Source: Candidatus Ornithomonoglobus intestinigallinarum
Lineage (GTDB): Bacteria > Bacillota > Clostridia > UBA1381
Direction: 5' to 3'
Length of the DNA stretch: 64,000 nucleotides
Assembly: GCA_018715365.1 (NCBI GenBank)
Contig: DVLU01000104.1
Coordinates: 1-64,000, forward strand
A program made the translations under genes and the position numbers. Shown here piece after piece: positions 60,667 to 64,000 of the stretch. The notes beneath the pieces were generated by a model. That model worked only from the letters and a program-made list of their open reading frames with translations. It was not told where the DNA came from and made no database searches. Position 1 is the first letter of the stretch. Each line of letters begins with the position of its first letter.

Positions 60667-62331
60667 TCAGTCGTCAAGCATAACCGCGCCCTGCATTGCC
60701 GATGAAACGAGCTTTGAATATCTCTTAAGATAGCCCGTCTTTACCTTCGGCTCGTGCGGCGTCCGGTTTTCGCGCCGCTTTGCCATTTCCTCATCGGAAA
60801 CCCTGACGTTAAGCGTGCATTTGTCTATATCTATTTCTATAATATCTCCGTCCTTAACGAAAGCTATCGGACCGCCCTCCATTGCTTCCGGCGAAACATG
60901 GCCTATGGCCGCGCCGCGCGTAGCTCCGGAAAAACGTCCGTCGGTTATAAGCGCAACGTCCTTGTCAAGACCCATGCCGCATATGGCCGACGTGGGCGAA
61001 AGCATTTCGCGCATACCGGGGCCGCCCTTGGGGCCTTCGTAGCGGATAACGACAACATCGCCCTTTACTATTTTGCCCTTGTAAATAGCGTCTATCGCTT
61101 CGTCCTCGCTGTCGAACACCTTTGCCGGGCCTTCATGCTTAAGCATCTCCGGCGCAACGGCGCTCCTCTTTACAACGGAGCCGTCAAGCGCAAGATTGCC
61201 CTTTAATACGGCAATGCCGCCCGTCTGCGAATACGGGTTGTCTATCGGTCTTATAACCGTATAATCCTTTACGGGGCAGTCCTTTATATTTTCGCCGAGA
61301 GTTTTGCCCGTTACCGTTATCGTATCGAGCTTCAGGAGCTCCTTCTTTGAAAGCTCGTTCATAACGGCCTGCACTCCGCCTGCCGCGTACAGGTCCTGAA
61401 CGTGGTGCTCACCCGCCGGGGCAAGATGGCAGATATTTGGCGTTTCCTTTGATATTTCGTTTGCGTAATCGAGCGTTATCGGCGCTTTTGCCTCATGCGC
61501 TATTGCCGGCAGATGAAGCATCGAGTTTGTTGAGCAGCCGAGCGCCATATCAACGCGCAGAGCGTTGTATATCGAATCGGGAGTTATAATATCGCGCGGG
61601 CGGATATTCTTCTCCAAAAGCTCCATTATCTTCATGCCCGTATGCTTTGCAAGGCGTATCCTTTCGGAATAAACGGCAGGGATGGTTCCGTTGCCGGGAA
61701 GCGCCATGCCGAGCACCTCGGAAAGGCAGTTCATCGAATTTGCCGTAAACATTCCTGAGCATGAGCCGCACGAAGGACAAGCGGCCTCCTCAAGCGCGCA
61801 AAGCTCCTTTTCGTCTATCGTTCCGGCCTTAAACGCGCCGACCGCCTCAAACGTTGTGTTCAGGTCGCGGAATTTACCGCCGTAATTTACCGAAAGCATC
61901 GGCCCGCCCGAAACTACTATCGCGGGGATATTGAGCCTTGCGGCCGCAATCAGCATACCGGGCACTATCTTATCGCAGTTGGGGATAAGCACAAGCGCGT
62001 CGAAGCCGTGCGCTATTGTCATCGCCTCTATCGAATCGGCTATAAGCTCGCGCGTTGCAAGCGAATATTTCATGCCTGTATGTCCCATTGCGATACCGTC
62101 GCATACGCCTATCGCCGGGAATTCTATCGGCGTGCCGCCGGCAAGCCTTACGCCCGCCTTTACGGCCTCCGCTATTTTATCAAGATGAATATGACCGGGT
62201 ATAACCTCGTTTTTTGCCGAAACGACGCCTATAAGCGGCCTTTCAAGCTCCTCGTCCGTAAATCCCGCCGCCTTGAAAAGCGAACGGTGCGGAGTTTTTT
62301 CAACTCCCTTTTTTACCACATCACTGTGCAC
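60667..62331 (-). CDS. ilvD: Dihydroxy-acid dehydratase
   Basis: 554 residues, full length. Fe-S cluster and active-site motifs: [11 protein letters not shown] (first cluster Cys), [35 protein letters not shown]. It dehydrates dihydroxy-isovalerate and dihydroxy-methylvalerate in valine, leucine and isoleucine synthesis. The start codon is GTG with GAGAGGA 9 nt upstream. No other ilv gene or leader element is adjacent; it follows a CvpA-family gene by 32 nt. Confidence 0.96.
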   Translation of the reverse strand: MHSDVVKKGVEKTPHRSLFKAAGFTDEELERPLIGVVSAKNEVIPGHIHLDKIAEAVKAGVRLAGGTPIEFPAIGVCDGIAMGHTGMKYSLATRELIADSIEAMTIAHGFDALVLIPNCDKIVPGMLIAAARLNIPAIVVSGGPMLSVNYGGKFRDLNTTFEAVGAFKAGTIDEKELCALEEAACPSCGSCSGMFTANSMNCLSEVLGMALPGNGTIPAVYSERIRLAKHTGMKIMELLEKNIRPRDIITPDSIYNALRVDMALGCSTNSMLHLPAIAHEAKAPITLDYANEISKETPNICHLAPAGEHHVQDLYAAGGVQAVMNELSKKELLKLDTITVTGKTLGENIKDCPVKDYTVIRPIDNPYSQTGGIAVLKGNLALDGSVVKRSAVAPEMLKHEGPAKVFDSEDEAIDAIYKGKIVKGDVVVIRYEGPKGGPGMREMLSPTSAICGMGLDKDVALITDGRFSGATRGAAIGHVSPEAMEGGPIAFVKDGDIIEIDIDKCTLNVRVSDEEMAKRRENRTPHEPKVKTGYLKRYSKLVSSAMQGAVMLDD

Positions 62332-62363
62332 AGCAATCAGTCCTCTCTGTATTTTATTATCCT

Positions 62364-63020
62364 CTACAGCCCCATAAAAAGGCTCATGAGGATATTGTTG
62401 TTGAACATATATTTAACGATGCGCGAGCCGTTCATATACTCGTACACCGCGGGATCCGCAAAAAGCGACACGAGCGCCAATGCAAGATAGACGCCGAGCA
62501 GTACGTTTACGCCGGAGAAAACCGCACCCAAAAGCGCGTTTGCGCCGCTTACGACAGGCAGCTTTGACGCGCCGTTTACGGCGATAAACACAAGCGCAAG
62601 CGCAAGGCGTATCAATATAAAAAGCCCCACCGCGGCGATTATTTTGACAAGCACGTCCGTTACGGTGCGCGCCGTTGCCTCGGCCGCGGTTTCAGCCGCG
62701 TCCGACGCGGCGTTTTTGATATTTGCGAATTCCTCGTCCGCGCCCGAAACGATCCATTCGGGCAGCGACGTTATTTCCGAAAGCGACCGTCCGTCCCGCA
62801 ACGACGTTTCCGGAGCGGCGGCGCTGTAAACGGAATCGTATATTTTCGACGCAAGCTGCGTCCCGTGCAGAAAGTTCGCCGCCGGCGTCATTGCCGCGTA
62901 AACGGCAATAAACGTTATAACCCACGCGCCTATACGCCAGACGGATTTAACAAGTCCCTGCCTTGCGCCGGCTATGACGGCAAAAACCATAAGCGCCGCA
63001 AAAATTATATCGAGCACCAT
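62364..63020 (-). CDS. CvpA family membrane protein
   Basis: 218 residues with four or five hydrophobic helices. The N-terminus [31 protein letters not shown] is the typical CvpA start. A soluble alanine-rich loop (about 70-115) follows helix two. CvpA proteins were first linked to colicin V production and purine control; their actual function in Clostridia is unsettled. The ATG lies 1 nt after the stop of the DJ-1 gene, so translation is coupled. Confidence 0.85.
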   Translation of the reverse strand: MVLDIIFAALMVFAVIAGARQGLVKSVWRIGAWVITFIAVYAAMTPAANFLHGTQLASKIYDSVYSAAAPETSLRDGRSLSEITSLPEWIVSGADEEFANIKNAASDAAETAAEATARTVTDVLVKIIAAVGLFILIRLALALVFIAVNGASKLPVVSGANALLGAVFSGVNVLLGVYLALALVSLFADPAVYEYMNGSRIVKYMFNNNILMSLFMGL

Positions 63021-63021
63021 T

Positions 63022-63558
63022 TTAATACTGCATGATCTCCCCGAGCTTCTCCGCCGTTTCGCCGCCCTTTAACACCGACAAAAGCTCAAAGCCGAATTCC
63101 GCCGCCGCGCCGGGGCCCTTGCCCGTTATAAAACGGCCATCCTTTACGGCTTTATCGGAGCATATGTTTGCCCCGTAGAGATATTTTTCAAAGCCCGGAT
63201 AGCAAACGGCATTTTTGCCGCTCAAAAGCATTTTTTTGCCGAGTATTGACGGCGCGGCGCAAATTGCGGCGATATATATGCCGCGCTCGTGCGCGTAATT
63301 TATCATTGCGTGAACGTCGTTTGACGCGTCAAGCAGCTCGTGCCCGCCGCCGCCGGGAAGTATCAGCATTTCCATATCGCTTATATCATCAAGCTCCGAT
63401 ATTGTTTTATCTGCCTCGACCGCTATGCCGTGAGCTCCCGCGACGAGCTTGTCCTTTATCGATACCGTCGTCACTTCAACGCCGCCGCGGCGCAGTATGT
63501 CAACGGGCGTAACGGCTTCGATTTCCTCAAAGCCGTCCGCAAGAAGAAGGTACACCAT
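63022..63558 (-). CDS. DJ-1/PfpI family protein (YajL/ThiJ-like)
   Basis: 178 residues, single-domain DJ-1 fold. MVYLLLADGFEEIEAVTPVDILRR is diagnostic, with the conserved Glu in GFEEIEA and the reactive Cys in IAAICAAPSIL. LPGGGGHELL and the GKGPGAAAEF helix are present. Such proteins act as glyoxalase/deglycase-type or redox-stress factors; the exact activity is debated. GAAAGGAG precedes the ATG. Confidence 0.92.
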   Translation of the reverse strand: MVYLLLADGFEEIEAVTPVDILRRGGVEVTTVSIKDKLVAGAHGIAVEADKTISELDDISDMEMLILPGGGGHELLDASNDVHAMINYAHERGIYIAAICAAPSILGKKMLLSGKNAVCYPGFEKYLYGANICSDKAVKDGRFITGKGPGAAAEFGFELLSVLKGGETAEKLGEIMQY

Positions 63559-63577
63559 ATTTTTTATCTCCTTTCGA

Positions 63578-63616
63578 TTTCCCCTCGGGGGTGCGGGGGA
63601 CGTGCCCCCGCAAAAG
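63578..63616. repeat. GC-rich double palindrome between GH105-like and DJ-1 genes
   Basis: CCCC-TC-GGGG next to TGCGGGGG-ACG-TGCCCCCGCA. The second hairpin resembles the GCGGGGGC hairpin after ilvD, so this may be a second dispersed palindrome family. There is no T-run on the minus strand, so terminator function is doubtful. Confidence 0.5.
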
Positions 63617-63622
63617 AAAACA

Positions 63623-64000
63623 TTACTTTAAAAATTCGCTTATTCTCATAACCTCGATGCCGGCAAGCATAACAATACCCGTGCCGTGCGTGTCGTTGAG
63701 GTTCCAGCCCAGCTCATACTTATAGTAATCGGCAATGAACGAGAACTCCGAGCCGCGGCAAACGCCGTAAACGTTTCCGTCCGCATCGACGCTCGTTTTT
63801 GAAATCCCCTCCCATGCCTTGAATATCGCTTTGACGTATTTTTCGGGATTCTTCAGCCAGCCGAAGCGCACGCCTCTCGAGAACGCGTATATAAACATGC
63901 TTGTGCACGACGTTTCGGGATACGATTCGGGATCGTCAAGCACCTGGTGCCACATTCCGTCCTCCGTTTGGAGCTTTAAATAGCCCTCGCAGAGAACATT
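63623..64000 (-). CDS. GH88/GH105 family glycoside hydrolase, C-terminal part (cut by window edge)
   Basis: The frame is open to the last base of the window, giving 125 residues of the C-terminal part; the N-terminus lies beyond 64000. LQTEDGMWHQVLD, ETSCTSMFIYAFSRGVRFG, DADGNVYGVCRG and NDTHGTGIVMLAGIE match the C-terminal half of unsaturated glucuronyl/rhamnogalacturonyl hydrolases. It is a different branch from the GH105 at 49.5 kb. The ATG used in the track (63955) is internal. Confidence 0.88.
   Translation of the reverse strand, partial: NVLCEGYLKLQTEDGMWHQVLDDPESYPETSCTSMFIYAFSRGVRFGWLKNPEKYVKAIFKAWEGISKTSVDADGNVYGVCRGSEFSFIADYYKYELGWNLNDTHGTGIVMLAGIEVMRISEFLK

Overview
The window looks like a chromosomal segment of a low-to-mid GC (about 50% by eye) Gram-positive Clostridia-class bacterium, probably a gut or rumen pectin degrader. 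Reasons: DnaD, MurJ, CvpA and YesM/YesN-type regulators; SLH-domain surface proteins together with CsaB; LplB/YtcP-type sugar importers; purine-rich Shine-Dalgarno sites before nearly every gene; and Bacillota-type promoters. A Monoglobus-like pectin specialist is a guess; genus and species cannot be read from this sequence.

Layout. (1) 0.2-8.0 kb, minus strand: an envelope polysaccharide operon made of a glycosyltransferase fused to polysaccharide pyruvyltransferase CsaB, a MurJ-type flippase, an O-antigen ligase-like membrane protein, a second glycosyltransferase and two DUF4330 proteins. (2) 8.2-9.5 kb: a DUF3089 lipoprotein and tRNA-Pro(GGG) with its own promoter and terminator. (3) 9.6-13.6 kb: an accessory islet. 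It holds an AT-rich trio of membrane or zinc-binding proteins behind a frameshifted remnant of a LexA/S24-type repressor, a DUF5684 membrane protein, four copies of a GC-rich palindrome, a 66-nt nested hairpin, and what looks like a type I toxin-antitoxin locus encoding a 32-residue hydrophobic peptide that the ORF track missed. (4) 13.6-23.6 kb: housekeeping genes (SDR/FabG-like, RmuC, a BspA-type LRR surface protein, DnaD, ThyA, an ABC-F ATPase; divergently Nfo; then TrpB2). The trpB2 leader carries ten NAG triplets at exact 2-nt spacing followed by an intrinsic terminator, the layout of a TRAP attenuator. (5) 23.6-50.5 kb, minus strand: a roughly 27-kb gene cluster, probably one long operon, for plant cell-wall (pectin or rhamnogalacturonan) use: GH105, an unknown alpha/alpha-toroid-like protein, three SLH proteins, two giant beta-helix enzymes, CBM-rich secreted proteins, an SGNH esterase, and an ABC importer (binding protein plus two permeases, no ATPase). 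(6) 50.7-56.8 kb, plus strand: a divergent regulatory operon (solute-binding lipoprotein, YesN-type AraC response regulator, YesM-type histidine kinase, GH28). (7) 56.8-64 kb, minus strand: polysaccharide deacetylase, GNAT, ArgF, ArgD (promoter with an ArgR-like box), IlvD, CvpA, a DJ-1/PfpI protein, and the C-terminal part of a second GH88/GH105 hydrolase running off the window.

How the parts fit. CsaB pyruvylates the secondary wall polysaccharide that SLH domains bind, so region 1 probably builds the anchor for the SLH-tagged enzymes of region 5. GH28 and the beta-helix enzymes would cut pectic chains, GH105 would remove unsaturated uronic acids from oligomers, and the importer would take up the products. 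The divergent SBP-YesN-YesM set probably senses oligosaccharides and switches on both operons. Starts were revised from the ORF track wherever a ribosome binding site decided between candidates. All assignments come from reading the sequence; no database search was run.
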